Shown here piece by piece: positions 46,447 through 62,273 of a stretch of 64,000 nucleotides of DNA. Made by a program: the position numbers and the translations under genes. The stretch covers positions 5,682,235-5,746,234 of the forward strand of contig RQOL01000861.1 of NCBI GenBank assembly GCA_013076295.1, in the 5' to 3' direction. The notes beneath the pieces are model-generated. The model saw only the letters and a list, made by a program, of their open reading frames with translations, was not told the DNA's origin and did not search any database. Within the stretch, counting starts at the first letter, position 1, and the number at the start of each line of letters is the position of its first letter. Origin of the DNA: Sanderia malayensis (taxonomy: Eukaryota > Cnidaria > Scyphozoa > Semaeostomeae > Pelagiidae).

Positions 46447-49400
46447 TTGTTACAGTTGAAACTAAGTGAAATACAAATGCATTTAAATGTTTTCAGTGAT
46501 ATTTACATTCATTCACACTAATTGCACATGAATCCACGTTATTGCAGTTAAAACTAAGCAAAATACACATGCATTTGCTTCTTTTCAGTGATATAAACAT
46601 TGATTCAAACTATTTGCACATGAAGCCACGTTGTTACAGTGGAAACTAAGCGAAAAACAAATGCAAATGTTTATTTTCAGTCATATTAACATTTATTCAC
46701 ATTGATTGCACATGAAGCAAGGTTATTACAGCTGAAACAAGGTAAAATACACATGCGTTTGTCTGTTTTCTGTGATACTAACATTCATTCACACGAATTG
46801 CACATAAAGCTACGTTATTACAGCCAACATTAAGTAAAATACACATGCATTTGCGTGTTTTCAGTGATATGAACATTCATTCACACTAATTGCATATGAA
46901 TGCACGTTGTTACAGTTGAAACTAAGCAAAATACACATGCGTTTATTTGTTTTCAGGGATATTGACATTTATTCAAATTGATTGCACATGAATCCACAAT
47001 ATTAAAGTTAAAACTAAACAAAATACATATGGATTTACTTGTTTTCAGTGATATTATCACTTATTCACTTTAATTCCACACGAAGGTACGTTATTACCGC
47101 TGAAACTAAGTAAAATACACATACATTTAACTGTTTTCTGTGATATGAGCATTGATTCACATGAATTGCATATGAAGCTACGTTATTACAGATGAAACTA
47201 AGTAAATACACATGCGTTTCACTGTTTTTTGTGATATGAACATGGATTCACAGTAATATCATATGAAATCACGTTAATACAGTTGGAACTAAGCGAAATA
47301 CACATGCGCTTACTTGTTTTCAGTCATATTTACATTCATTCACACTAATTGTACATGAATCCACGTTATTACAGTTAAAACTGCGCGAAATACACATGCA
47401 TTTGCTTCTTTTTAGTGAAATAAAATTTTCATTCACACTAATTGCACATGAGGCCACGTTGTTACAGTTGAAACTTATCAACATACAAATGCATTTGCTT
47501 AATTTCAGTGACATTAACATTCATTCACACTAATTGCACATGAAGCTACGTTATTACAGCTGAAACGAAGTAAAATACACAAGCATTTGCTTGCTTTCAG
47601 TGACATAAAAAATAATGCACAGAAATTACACATGAATCCACGTTATTACAGTTAAAACTAAGTAAAATCCACATGCATTTACTTTTTTTCAGTGATATTA
47701 ACATTCATTCACACTAATTGCATATGAATGCACGTTGTTACAATTGAAAGTAAGCAAATAACACATGCGTTTACTTGTTTTCAGTGATCTTAACATTTAT
47801 TCACTTTAATTCCACATGAAGCTACGTTATTACCATTGAAACCAAGCGAACTACACATGCGTTTATTTGTTTTCTGTGGTATTAACATTCAATCAAACTA
47901 ATTGCACATGAATCCACAATATTACAGTTAAGACTAAGCAAATTTCATATGCATTTACTTGTTTGCAGTGATATTAACATTTTTCACTTTAATTCAACAT
48001 GAATCCACGTTATTACAGTTAAAACTGCGCGAAATACACATGCATTTGCTTTTTTTTAGTGACATTAACATTCATTCACCCTAATTGCACATGATGCCCC
48101 GTTTTTACAGCTGAAACTAAGAGAATTAAACTTGGGGTTGCTTGTTTTCAGTGATTTTAACTTTCATTCACACTAATTGCGCATGAAGCTACGTTATTAC
48201 AGCTGAAACGAAGTAAAATACACAAGCATTTGCTTGCTTTCAGTGATATAAAAAAAATTGCACACAAATTACACATAAATCCACTTTATAACAGTTAAAA
48301 CTAAGTGAAATCCGCATGCATTTACTTGTTTTCAGTGATATCAACATTCATTCACACAAATGAAACATAAAGCCACAATGTTACAGTTGAAACTAACCGA
48401 AATACACATGCATTTGCTTGTCTTCAGTAATATTAACATTCATTAATACTATTTGCACATGAAGCTACGTTGTTACGGTTGAAATTAAGAAATATACCCA
48501 TGCGTTTGCTTGTTTTCAGTGATATTAACATTCATTCACACTAATTGCACATGAAGCTACGTTATAGCAGCCAAAACTAAGTAAGAAACACATGCATTTG
48601 CTTGTTTTCAGTGATAGCAACATTCATTCACACTATTTGCACATGAAGCTATTTTATTACAACTGAAACTAAGTAAAATACACATCCCGTTTATTTGTTT
48701 CAGTGATATTAACATTCATTGAAACTAATTGCACATGAATTCACGATATTACAGTTAAAACTAAACAAAATACATATGCATTTACTTGTTTTCAGTGATC
48801 TTAACATTTATTCACTTTAATTCCACATGAAGCTACGTTATTACCATTGAAACCAAGCGAACTACACATGCCTTTCTTTGTTTTCTGTTGTATTAACATT
48901 CATTCAAACTAATTGCACATGAATCCACAATATTACAGTTAGAACTAAGCAAATTACATATGCATTTACTTGTTTTCAGTGATATTAACATTTTTCACTT
49001 TAATTCCACATGAAGCTACGTTATTACAGCTGAAGCTAAGTAAAATACACATGCGTTTAACTGCTTTCTGTGATATGAACATTGATTCACAGTAATTGCA
49101 TATGAAGCCACGTTATTACAGATGAAGCTAAGTAAAATACACATGCGTTTCACTGTTTTTTGTGATATGAACATTGATTCACAGTAACAACATAGGAAAT
49201 CCCGTTAAAGCAGTGGGAACTAAGCGAAATACACATGCGCTTGCTTGTTTTCAGTCATATTTACATTCATTCACACTAATTGTACATGAATCCACGTTAT
49301 TACAGTTGAAACTTATCAACATACAAATGCATTTGTCTAATTTCAGTGACATTAACATTCATTCACACTAATTGCACATGATGCCACGTCTTTACAGCTG

Positions 49401-51816
49401 AAACTAAGAGAATTAAACTTGGGGTTGCTTGTTTTCAATGATTTTAACTTTCATTCACACTAATTGCACATGAAGCTACGTTATAGCAGCCAAAACCAAG
49501 TAAGAAACACATGCATATGCTTGTTTTCAGTGATAGCAACATTCATTCACACTATTTGCACATGAAGCTATCTTATTACAAATGAAACTAAGTAAAGTAC
49601 ACATGCATTTGCTTGTCTTCAGTGAGATGAACATTGATTCACAGTAATTGCACATGAAGCCACGTTGTTACAGTTGAAACTAAGTGAAATACAAGTGCAT
49701 TTAAATGTTGTTAGTGATATTTACATTCATTCACACTAATTGCACATGAAGCCATGTTATTACAGTTAAAACTAAGCAAAATACACCTGAATTTGCTTCT
49801 TTTCACTTATATCAACATTCATTTAAACTATTTGCACATGAAGCCACGTTGTTACAGTGGAAACTAAGCGAGATACAAAAGCAAATGCTTTTTTTTAGTG
49901 ATGTTAACGTTTATTCACATTACCTGCAGATGAAGCCAGGTTATTACAGCTGAAACTAGCTAAAATACCAATGCGTTTGTCTGTTTTCTGTGATATTAAC
50001 ATTCATTCACACGAATTGCACATAAATCTACGTTATTACAGCCAACACTAAGTAAAATACACATGCATTTGCTTGTTTTCAGTGATATTAACATTCATTC
50101 ACACTAATTGCACATGAAGTTACCTTACAACTGAAACTAAGTAAAGTACACATGCATTTGCTTGTCTTCAGTGATGTGAACATTAATTCACAGTAATTGC
50201 ACATGAAGCCACGTTGTTACAGTGGAAACTAAGCGCAATACAAATGCAAATGCTTGTTTTCAGTGATATTAACATTTATTCATATTAATTGCACACGAAG
50301 CCATGTTATTTCAGCTGAAACTAGGTAAAATACACATGCGTTTGTCTGTTTTCAGTAATATTAACATTCCTTCACCCTAATTGCATATGAATGCACGTTG
50401 TTACAGTTGAAACTAAGCGAAATGCACGTGCCTATATTTGTTTTCAGTGATATTAACATTCATGCAAACTAATTGCACATGAATTCACGATATTACAGTT
50501 AAAAATTAACAAAATACATATGCATTTACTTTTTTTCAGTGATTTTAACATTTATTCACTTTAATTCCACATGAAGCTATGTTATTACAGCTGAAGCTAA
50601 GTAAAATACACATGCGTTTAACTGCTTTCTGTGATATGACCATTGATTCACAGTATTTGCATATGAAGCCACGTTATTACAGATGAAACTAAGTAACATA
50701 CACATGCGTTTCACTGTTTTTTGTGATATGAACGTTGATTCACAGTAATAACATATGAAATCACGTTATTAGAGTTGGAACTAAGCGAAATACACATTCG
50801 TTTACTTGTTTTCAGTCATATTTACATTCATTCACACTAATTGTACATGAATCCAAGTTATTACAGTTAAAACTGCGCGAAATACACATGCATTTGCTTC
50901 TTTTTAGTGATATAAAGTTTTCATTCACCCTATTTGCACATGAAGCCACGTTGTTACAGTTGAAACTTATCGACATACAAGTGCATTTGCTTAATTTCAG
51001 TGACATTAACATTCATTCACACTAATTGCACATGATGCCACGTTTTCACAGCTGAAGCTAAGAGAATTAAACTTGGGGTTGCTTGTTTTCAGTGATTTTA
51101 ACTTTCATTCACACTAATTGCGAATGAAGCTGCCTTATTACAACTGAAACTAAGTAAAGTACACATGCATTGGCTGGTCTTCAGTGATATGAACATTAAT
51201 TCACAGTAATTGCACATGAAGCCACGTTGTTACAGTGGAAACTAAGTAACATACACATGCGTTTCACTTTGTTTTGTGATATGAACATTGATTCACAGTA
51301 ATAACATATAAAATCACGTTATTAGAGTTGGAACTAAGCGAAATACACATTCGTTTACTTGTTTTCAGTCATATTTACATTCATTCACACTAATTGTACA
51401 TGAATCCACGTTATTACAGCTAAAACTGCGCGAAATACACATTCATTTGCTTCTTTTTAGTGATATAAAGTTTTCATTCAGCCTATTTGCACATGAAGCC
51501 ACGTTGTTACAGTTGAAATTTATCGACATACAAGTGAATTTGCTTAATTTCAGTGACATTAACATTCATTCACACTAATTGCACATGATGCCACGTTTTC
51601 ACAGCTGAAGCTAAGAGAATTAAACTTGGGGTTGCTTGTTTTCAGTGATTTTAACTTTCATTCACACTAATTGCGAATGAAGCTGCCTTATTACAACTGA
51701 AACTAAGTAAAGTACACATGCATTGGCTGGTCTTCAGTGATATGAACATTAATTCACAGTAATTGCACATGAAGCCACGTTGTTACAGTGGAAACTAAGC
51801 GCAATACAAACGCAAA

Positions 51817-54800
51817 TGCTTGTTTTCAGTGATATGAACATTAATTCACAGTAATTGCACATGAAGCCACGTTGTTACAGTGGAAACTAAGCGCAATACA
51901 AACGCAAATGCTTGTTTTCAGTGATATTAACATTTATTCATATTAATTGCACATGAAGCCATGTTATTACAGCTGAAACTAGGTAAAATACACATGCGTT
52001 TCTCTGTTTTCAGTAATATTAACATTCCTTCACCCTAATTGCATATGAATGCACGTTGTTACAGTTGAAACTAAACGAAATGCACGTGCCTTTATTTGTT
52101 TTCAGTGATATTAACATTCATGCAAACTAATTGCACATGAATTCACGATATTACAGTTGAAAATAAACAAAATACATATGCATTTACTTTTTTTCAGTGA
52201 TTTTAACATTGATTCACCTTAATTCTACATGAAGCTACGTTATTACCATTGAAACTAAGCGAACTACACATGCGTTTAATTGTTTACTGTGATATTAACA
52301 TTCATTCAAACTAATTGCACATGAATCCACAATATTACAGTTAAGACTAAGCAAATTACATATGCTTTTACTTGTTTTCAGTGATATTAACTTTCATTCA
52401 CACTAATTGCGAATGAAGCTACGTTATTACAGCTGAAACGAAGTAAAATACACAGGCATTTGCTTGCTTTCAGTGATATAAAAAATAATGCAAACTAATT
52501 GCACAAGAAGCCACATTATTACGGTTGAAACCAGACTAAATACAAATGCATTTAAGTGTTTTCAGTGATATTTACGTTCATTCACACTAATGGCGCATGA
52601 ATCAATGTTATTACAGCTAAAACTACGCGAAATACACAAGCATGTGCCTCTTTTCAGAGATATAAACATTCATTCACACTAATTGCACATGAAGCCACGT
52701 TGTTACAGTTGAAACTTAGCGAAATACAATTGAAGTTGCCTCTTTTCAGTGATATAAACATTCATTCACACTAATTGCACATGAAGCCACATTATTACAG
52801 TTGAAATTAAGTAAAATAGACATGGATTTACTTGTTTTAACTGATATTAACATTCATTCACACTAATTGCACATGAAGCCACGTTATTACAGCTGAAACT
52901 AAGCGAAATTCACATGCATGTGCTTGTTTTCAGTGACATTAACATTCATTCCCACTAATGGCACATGAATCCACGTTTTACAGCTAGAACTAAGTAAAAT
53001 TCAAATGGGTTTGCTTGTTTTCAGTGATATTAACATTCATTCACACTAATTGCACATGAAGCTACCTTAATACAACTGAAACTAAATAAAGTACACATGC
53101 ATTTGCTTGTCTTTAGTGATATGAACATTGATTCACAGTAATTGCACATGAAAACACGTTGTTACAGTTGAAACTAAGTGAAATACAAATGCATTTAAAT
53201 GTTTTCAGTGATATTTACATTCATTCACACTAATTGCACATAAAGCTACGTTTATAGAGCCAAGAATAAGTGAAATACACATGCATTTGATTGTTTTCAG
53301 AGACTTTAACATTCATTCACACTAATAGCATATGAATGCCCGCTGTTACAGTTGAAACTAAGCGAAATTCACATGCATTTGCTTGTTTTCAGTGATATTA
53401 ACATTCATTCACACTAATTGCACATGAAGCTACCATTTTACAACTGAAACTAAGTAAAGTAAACATGCATTTGCTTGTCTTCAGTGATATGAACATTGAT
53501 TCACAGTAATTGCACATGAAACCACGTTGTTACAGTTGAAACTAAGTGAAATACAACTGCATTTAAATGTTTTCAGTGATATTTACATTCATTCACACTA
53601 ATTGCACATAAAGCTACGTTTATACAGCCAAGACTAAGTAACATACACATGCATTTGTTTAATTTCAGTGACATTAACATTCATTCACACTAATTGCACA
53701 TCATGCCACGTTTTTACAGCTGAAACGAAGAGAATTAAACTTGGGGTTGCTTGTTTTCAGTGATTTTAACTTTCATTCACAGTAATTGCACATGAATACA
53801 CGTTGTTATAGTGGAAACTAAGCGAAATTCAAATGCATTTACTAGTTTTCAATGATCTTAACATTTATTCACACAAATGGCACATGAAACCACGTTATTA
53901 CAGTTGAAACTAAGCAAAATACACAAGCATTTGCTTGTCTGCAGTGACATTAACATTCATTCACACTAAATGGACATGAAGCCACGTTATTACAGTTGAA
54001 GTTAAGAAAAATACCCATGCGTTTGCTTGTTTTCAGTGATATTAACATTTTTCACTTTAATTCCACATGAAGCTACGTTATTACAGCTGAAGCTAAGTAA
54101 AATACACATGCGTTTAAATGCTTTCTGTGATATGAACATTGATTCACAGTAATTGCATATGAAGCCACGTTATTACAGATGAAACTAAGTAAAATGCACA
54201 AGCGTTTCACTGTTTTTTGTGATATGAACATTGATTCACAGTAATAGCATATGAAATCACGTTAATACAGTTGGAACTAAGAGAAATACACATGCGCTTA
54301 CTTGTTTTCAGTCAAATTTACATTCATTCACAATAATTGTACATGAATCCACGTTATTACAGTTAAAACTGCGCGAAATACACATGCATTTGCTTCATTT
54401 TAGTGAAATAAAATTTTCATTCACCCTAATTGCACATGAAGCCACGTTGTTACAGTTGAAACTTATCAACATATAAATGCATTTGCTTAATTTCAGTGAC
54501 ATTAACATTCATTCACACTAATTGCACATGATGCCACGTTTTTACAGCTGAAACTAAGAGAATTAAACTTGGGGTTGCTTGTTTTCAGTGATTTTATCTT
54601 TCATTCACACTAATTGCGCATGAAGCTACGTTATTACAGCTGAAACTAAGAGAATTTATTTTGGGTTTGCTTGTTTTCAGTGATTTGAAATTTCATTCAC
54701 ACTAATTGCGCATGAAGCTACGTTATTACAGCTGAAACGAAGTAAAATACACAAGCATTTGCTTGCTTTCAGTGACATAAAGAATAATGCACACAAGTTA

Positions 54801-55942
54801 CACATGAATCCACGTTATTACAGTTAAAAATAAGTAAAATCCACATGCATTTACTTGTTTTCGGTGATATTAGCATTCATTCACACTACTTGCATATGAA
54901 TGCACGTTGTTACAGTTGAAACTAAGCGAAATACCCATGCGTTTACTTGTTTTCAGGGATATTGACATTCATTCAAACTAATTGCACATGAAGCTACTTT
55001 ATTACAAGTGAAACTAAGTAAAGTGCATATGCATTTGCTTGTTTTAACTGATATTAACATTCATTCACACTAGTTGCACATGAAGCCACGTTATTACAGC
55101 TGAAACTAAGCGAAATTCACATGCATTTGCTTGTTTTCAGTGACATTAACATTCATTCCCACTAATGGCACATGAAGCCACGTTTTACAGCTAGAACTAA
55201 GTAAAATTCAAATGGGTTTGCTTGTTTTCAGTGATATTAACATTTTTCACTTTAATTCCACATGAAGCTACGTTATTACCATTGAAACCAAGCGAAGTAA
55301 AAGACACATGCGTTTAACTGCTTTCTGTGATATGAACATTGATTCATAGTAATTGCATATGAAGCCACGTTATTACAGATGAAACTAAGTAAAATACACA
55401 TACGTTTCACTGTTTTTAGTGATATGAACATTGATTCACAGTAATAACATAGGAAATCACGTTAATACAGTTGGAACTAAGCGATATACACATGCGTTTA
55501 CTTGTTTTCACTCATATTTACATTCATTCACACTAATTGTTCATGAATCCACGTTATTGCAGTTAAAACTGCGCGAAATACATATGCATTTGCAACTTTT
55601 TAGGGAAATAAAGTTTTCATTCACCCTAATTGCGCATGAAGCCACGTTGTTACAGTTGAAACTTATCAACATACAAATGCATTTGCTTAATTTCAGTGAC
55701 ATTAACATTCATTCACACTAATAGCACATGATGCCACGTTTTTACAGCTGAAACTAAGAGAATTAAACTTGGGGTTGCCTGTTTTCAATGATTTTAACTT
55801 TCATTGACACTAATTGCGCATGAAGCTACGTTATTACAGCTGAAAGGAAGTAAAATACACAAGCATTTGCTTGTTTTCAGTGATATTAACATTCATTCAC
55901 ACTAATTGCATATGAATGCACGTTGTTACAGTTGAAACTAAG
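51817..55942 (+). repeat. Higher-order satellite unit, copy 1 (period 4327 bp)
   Basis: About 4.1 kb of satellite that reappears at 56144-60269 with almost no change, including identical 96-codon spurious frames at 55431 and 59758. Confidence 0.9.
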
Positions 55943-56143
55943 CGAAATACACCTGCGTTTATTTGTTTTCAGGGATATTGACATTCATTCAAACTAATTG
56001 CATATGAATGCACGTTGTTGCATTTGAAACTAAGCGAAATGCACATGCATTTATTTGTTTTCAGTGATATGAACATTGATTCACAGTAATTGCACATGAT
56101 GCCACGTTTTTACAGCTGAAACTAAGAGAATATATTTTGGGTT

Positions 56144-59100
56144 TGCTTGTTTTCAGTGATATGAACATTAATTCACAGTAATTGCACATGAAGCCACGTT
56201 GTTACAGTGGAAACTAAGCGCAATACAAACGCAAATGCTTGTTTTCAGTGATATTAACATTTATTCATATTAATTGCACATGAAGCCATGTTATTACAGC
56301 TGAAACTAGGTAAAATACACATGCGTTTCTCTGTTTTCAGTAATATTAACATTCCTTCACCCTAATTGCATATGAATGCACGTTGTTACAGTTGAAACTA
56401 AACGAAATGCACGTGCCTTTATTTGTTTTCAGTGATATTAACATTCATGCAAACTAATTGCACATGAATTCACGATATTACAGTTGAAAATAAACAAAAT
56501 ACATATGCATTTACTTTTTTTCAGTGATTTTAACATTGATTCACCTTAATTCTACATGAAGCTACGTTATTACCATTGAAACTAAGCGAACTACACATGC
56601 GTTTATTTGTTTACTGTGATATTAACATTCATTCAAACTAATTGCACATGAATCCACAATATTACAGTTAAGACTAAGCAAATTACATATGCTTTTACTT
56701 GTTTTCAGTGATATTAACTTTCATTCACACTAATTGCGAATGAAGCTACGTTATTACAGCTGAAACGAAGTAAAATACACAGGCATTTGCTTGCTTTCAG
56801 TGATATAAAAAATAATGCAAACTAATTGCACAAGAAGCCACATTATTACGGTTGAAACCAGACTAAATACAAATGCATTTAAGTGTTTTCAGTGATATTT
56901 ACGTTCATTCACACTAATGGCGCATGAATCAATGTTATTACAGCTAAAACTACGCGAAATACACAAGCATGTGCCTCTTTTCAGAGATATAAACATTCAT
57001 TCACACTAATTGCACATGAAGCCACGTTGTTACAGTTGAAACTTAGCGAAATACAATTGAAGTTGCCTCTTTTCAGTGATATAAACATTCATTCACACTA
57101 ATTGCACATGAAGCCACATTATTACAGTTGAAATTAAGTAAAATAGACATGGATTTACTTGTTTTAACTGATATTAACATTCATTCACACTAATTGCACA
57201 TGAAGCCACGTTATTACAGCTGAAACTAAGCGAAATTCACATGCATGTGCTTGTTTTCAGTGACATTAACATTCATTCCCACTAATGGCACATGAATCCA
57301 CGTTTTACAGCTAGAACTAAGTAAAATTCAAATGGGTTTGCTTGTTTTCAGTGATATTAACATTCATTCACACTAATTGCACATGAAGCTACCTTAATAC
57401 AACTGAAACTAAATAAAGTACACATGCATTTGCTTGTCTTTAGTGATATGAACATTGATTCACAGTAATTGCACATGAAAACACGTTGTTACAGTTGAAA
57501 CTAAGTGAAATACAAATGCATTTAAATGTTTTCAGTGATATTTACATTCATTCACACTAATTGCACATAAAGCTACGTTTATACAGCCAAGAATAAGTGA
57601 AATACACATGCATTTGATTGTTTTCAGAGATATTAACATTCATTCACACTAATAGCATATGAATGCCCGCTGTTACAGTTGAAACTAAGCGAAATTCACA
57701 TGCATTTGCTTGTTTTCAGTGATATTAACATTCATTCACACTAATTGCACATGAAGCTACCATTTTACAACTGAAACTAAGTAAAGTAAACATGCATTTG
57801 CTTGTCTTCAGTGATATGAACATTGATTCACAGTAATTGCACATGAAACCACGTTGTTACAGTTGAAACTAAGTGAAATACAACTGCATTTAAATGTTTT
57901 CAGTGATATTTACATTCATTCACACTAATTGCACATAAAGCTACGTTTATACAGCCAAGACTAAGTAACATACACATGCATTTGCTTAATTTCAGTGACA
58001 TTAACATTCATTCACACTAATTGCACATCATGCCACGTTTTTACAGCTGAAACGAAGAGAATTAAACTTGGGGTTGCTTGTTTTCAGTGATTTTAACTTT
58101 CATTCACAGTAATTGCACATGAATACACGTTGTTATAGTGGAAACTAAGCGAAATTCAAATGCATTTACTAGTTTTCAATGATCTTAACATTTATTCACA
58201 CAAATGGCACATGAAACCACGTTATTACAGTTGAAACTAAGCAAAATACACAAGCATTTGCTTGTCTGCAGTGACATTAACATTCATTCACACTAAATGG
58301 ACATGAAGCCACGTTATTACAGTTGAAGTTAAGAAAAAAACCCATGCGTTTGCTTGTTTTCAGTGATATTAACATTTTTCACTTTAATTCCACATGAAGC
58401 TACGTTATTACAGCTGAAGCTAAGTAAAATACACATGCGTTTAAATGCTTTCTGTGATATGAACATTGATTCACAGTAATTGCATATGAAGCCACGTTAT
58501 TACAGATGAAACTAAGTAAAATGCACAAGCGTTTCACTGTTTTTTGTGATATGAACATTGATTCACAGTAATAGCATATGAAATCACGTTAATACAGTTG
58601 GAACTAAGAGAAATACACATGCGCTTACTTGTTTTCAGTCAAATTTACATTCATTCACAATAATTGTACATGAATCCACGTTATTACAGTTAAAACTGCG
58701 CGAAATACACATGCATTTGCTTCATTTTAGTGAAATAAAATTTTCATTCACCCTAATTGCACATGAAGCCACGTTGTTACAGTTGAAACTTATCAACATA
58801 TAAATGCATTTGCTTAATTTCAGTGACATTAACATTCATTCACACTAATTGCACATGATGCCACGTTTTTACAGCTGAAACTAAGAGAATTAAACTTGGG
58901 GTTGCTTGTTTTCAGTGATTTTATCTTTCATTCACACTAATTGCGCATGAAGCTACGTTATTACAGCTGAAACTAAGAGAATTTATTTTGGGTTTGCTTG
59001 TTTTCAGTGATTTGAAATTTCATTCACACTAATTGCGCATGAAGCTACGTTATTACAGCTGAAACGAAGTAAAATACACAAGCATTTGCTTGCTTTCAGT

Positions 59101-60269
59101 GACATAAAGAATAATGCACACAAGTTACACATGAATCCACGTTATTACAGTTAAAAATAAGTAAAATCCACATGCATTTACTTGTTTTCGGTGATATTAG
59201 CATTCATTCACACTACTTGCATATGAATGCACGTTGTTACAGTTGAAACTAAGCGAAATACCCATGCGTTTACTTGTTTTCAGGGATATTGACATTCATT
59301 CAAACTAATTGCACATGAAGCTACTTTATTACAAGTGAAACTAAGTAAAGTGCATATGCATTTGCTTGTTTTAACTGATATTAACATTCATTCACACTAG
59401 TTGCACATGAAGCCACGTTATTACAGCTGAAACTAAGCGAAATTCACATGCATTTGCTTGTTTTCAGTGACATTAACATTCATTCCCACTAATGGCACAT
59501 GAAGCCACGTTTTACAGCTAGAACTAAGTAAAATTCAAATGGGTTTGCTTGTTTTCAGTGATATTAACATTTTTCACTTTAATTCCACATGAAGCTACGT
59601 TATTACCATTGAAACCAAGCGAAGTAAAAGACACATGCGTTTAACTGCTTTCTGTGATATGAACATTGATTCATAGTAATTGCATATGAAGCCACGTTAT
59701 TACAGATGAAACTAAGTAAAATACACATACGTTTCACTGTTTTTAGTGATATGAACATTGATTCACAGTAATAACATAGGAAATCACGTTAATACAGTTG
59801 GAACTAAGCGATATACACATGCGTTTACTTGTTTTCACTCATATTTACATTCATTCACACTAATTGTTCATGAATCCACGTTATTGCAGTTAAAACTGCG
59901 CGAAATACATATGCATTTGCAACTTTTTAGGGAAATAAAGTTTTCATTCACCCTAATTGCGCATGAAGCCACGTTGTTACAGTTGAAACTTATCAACATA
60001 CAAATGCATTTGCTTAATTTCAGTGACATTAACATTCATTCACACTAATAGCACATGATGCCACGTTTTTACAGCTGAAACTAAGAGAATTAAACTTGGG
60101 GTTGCCTGTTTTCAATGATTTTAACTTTCATTGACACTAATTGCGCATGAAGCTACGTTATTACAGCTGAAAGGAAGTAAAATACACAAGCATTTGCTTG
60201 TTTTCAGTGATATTAACATTCATTCACACTAATTGCATATGAATGCACGTTGTTACAGTTGAAACTAAG
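56144..60269 (+). repeat. Higher-order satellite unit, copy 2 (period 4327 bp)
   Basis: Second copy of the unit at 51817-55942; offset 4327 bp, checked at three points. Single-base differences exist, for example AATACCCATG against AAAACCCATG near 58336. Confidence 0.9.
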
Positions 60270-60801
60270 AGAATATATTTTGGGTTTGCTTGTTTTCAGT
60301 GATTTTAACTTTCATTCACACTAATTGCGCATGAAGCTACGTTATTACAGCTGAAACGAAGTAAAATACACATGCATTTGCTTGTCTTCAGTGATATGAA
60401 CATTGATTCACAGTAATTGCACATGATGCCACGTTTTTACAGCTGAAGCTAGGAGAATTTATATTGGGTTTGCTTGTTTTCAGTGATTTTAACTTTCATT
60501 CACCCTAATTGCGCATGAAGCTACGTTATTACAGCTGAAACGAAGTAAAATACACATGCATTTGCTTCTTTTCAGTGATATAGACATTAATTCAAACTAT
60601 TTGCAAATGAAGCCACGTTGTTACAGTTGAAACTAAGTAAACTAGACATGGACTTACTTGTTTTAACTGATATTAACATTCATTCACTCTAATTGCACAT
60701 GAAGCCACGTTATCACAACTGAAACGAAGCGAAATTCACATGCATTTGCTTGTTTTCAGTGACATTAACATTCATTCACAATAATTTCACATGAGGCTAC
60801 C

Positions 60802-62237
60802 TTATTACAACTGAAACTAAGTAAAGTACACATGCATTTGCTTGTCTTCAGTGACATGAACATTCATTCACACTAATTGCATATGAATGCACGTTGTTAC
60901 ATTTGAAACTAAGCGAAATGCACATGCATTTCTTTGTTTTCAGTGATATGAACATTGATTCACAGTAATTGCACATGATGCCACGTTTTTACAGCTGAAA
61001 CTAAGAGAATTTATTTTGGGTTTGCTTGTTTTCAGTGATTTGAAATTTCATTCACACTAATTGCGCATGAAGCTACGTTATTACAGCTGAAACGAAGTAA
61101 AATACACATGCATTTGCTTGTCTTGAGTGATATGAACATTGATTCACAGTAATTGCACATGATGCCACGTCTTTACAGCTGAAACTAAGAGAATTTATTT
61201 TGGGTTTGCTTGTTTTCAGTGCTTTTAACTTTCATTCACACTAATTGCGCATGAAGCTACCTTATTACAACTGAAACTAAGTAAAGTACACATGCATTTG
61301 CTTGTCTTCAGTGATATGAACATTGATTCACAGTAATTGCACATGAAACCACGTTGTTACAGTTGAAACTAAGTGAAATGCACATGCATTTCTTTGTTTT
61401 CAGTGATATGAACATTGATTCACAGTAATTGCACATGATGCCACGTTTTTACAGCTGAAACTAAGAGAATTTATTTTGGGTTTGCTTGTTTTCAGTGATT
61501 TGAAATTTCATTCACACTAATTGCGCATGAAGCTACGTTATTACAGCTGAAACGAAGTAAAATACACATGCATTTGCTTGTCTTCAGTGATATGAACATT
61601 GATTCACAGTAATTGCACATGATGCCACGTCTTTACAGCCGAAACTAAGAGAATTTATTTTGGGTTTGCTTGTTTTCAGTGATATTAACATTCATTCACA
61701 CTAATTGCACATGAAGCTACCTTATTACAACTGAAACTAAGTAAAGTACACATGCATTTGCTTGTCTTCAGTGATATGAACATTGATTCACAGTAATTGC
61801 ACATGATGCCACGTTTTTACAGCTGAAACTAGGAGAATTTATATTGGGTTTGCTTGTTTTCAGTGATTTTAACTTTCATTCACACTAATTGCGCATGAAG
61901 CTACGTTATTACAGCTGAAACGAAGTAAAATACACATGCATTTGCTTGTCTTGAGTGATATTAACATTCATTCACACTAATTGCATATGAATGCACGTTG
62001 TTACAGTTGAAACTAAGCGAAATACACCTGCGTTTATTTGTTTTCAGGGATATTGACATTCATTCAAACTAATTGCATATGAATGCACGTTGTTGCATTT
62101 GAAACTAAGCGAAATGCACATGCATTTATTTGTTTTCAGTGATATGAACATTGATTGACAGTAATTGCACATGATGCCACGTTTTTACAGCTGAAACTAA
62201 GAGAATTTATTTTGGGTTTGCTTGTTTTCAGTGATTT
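60802..62237 (+). repeat. Shorter higher-order satellite unit, copy 1 (period 1472 bp)
   Basis: About 1.4 kb repeated at 62274-63709 with offset 1472 bp, equal to 16 monomers of 92 bp. Confidence 0.88.
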
Positions 62238-62273
62238 GAAATTTCATTCACACTAATTGCGCATGAAGCTACG

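Noticed and set aside
47320..60048. Open frames of 65-96 codons inside the satellite (also at 3350)
   Set aside because: They recur with the monomer, change frame because 92 is not a multiple of 3, and show no coding bias.
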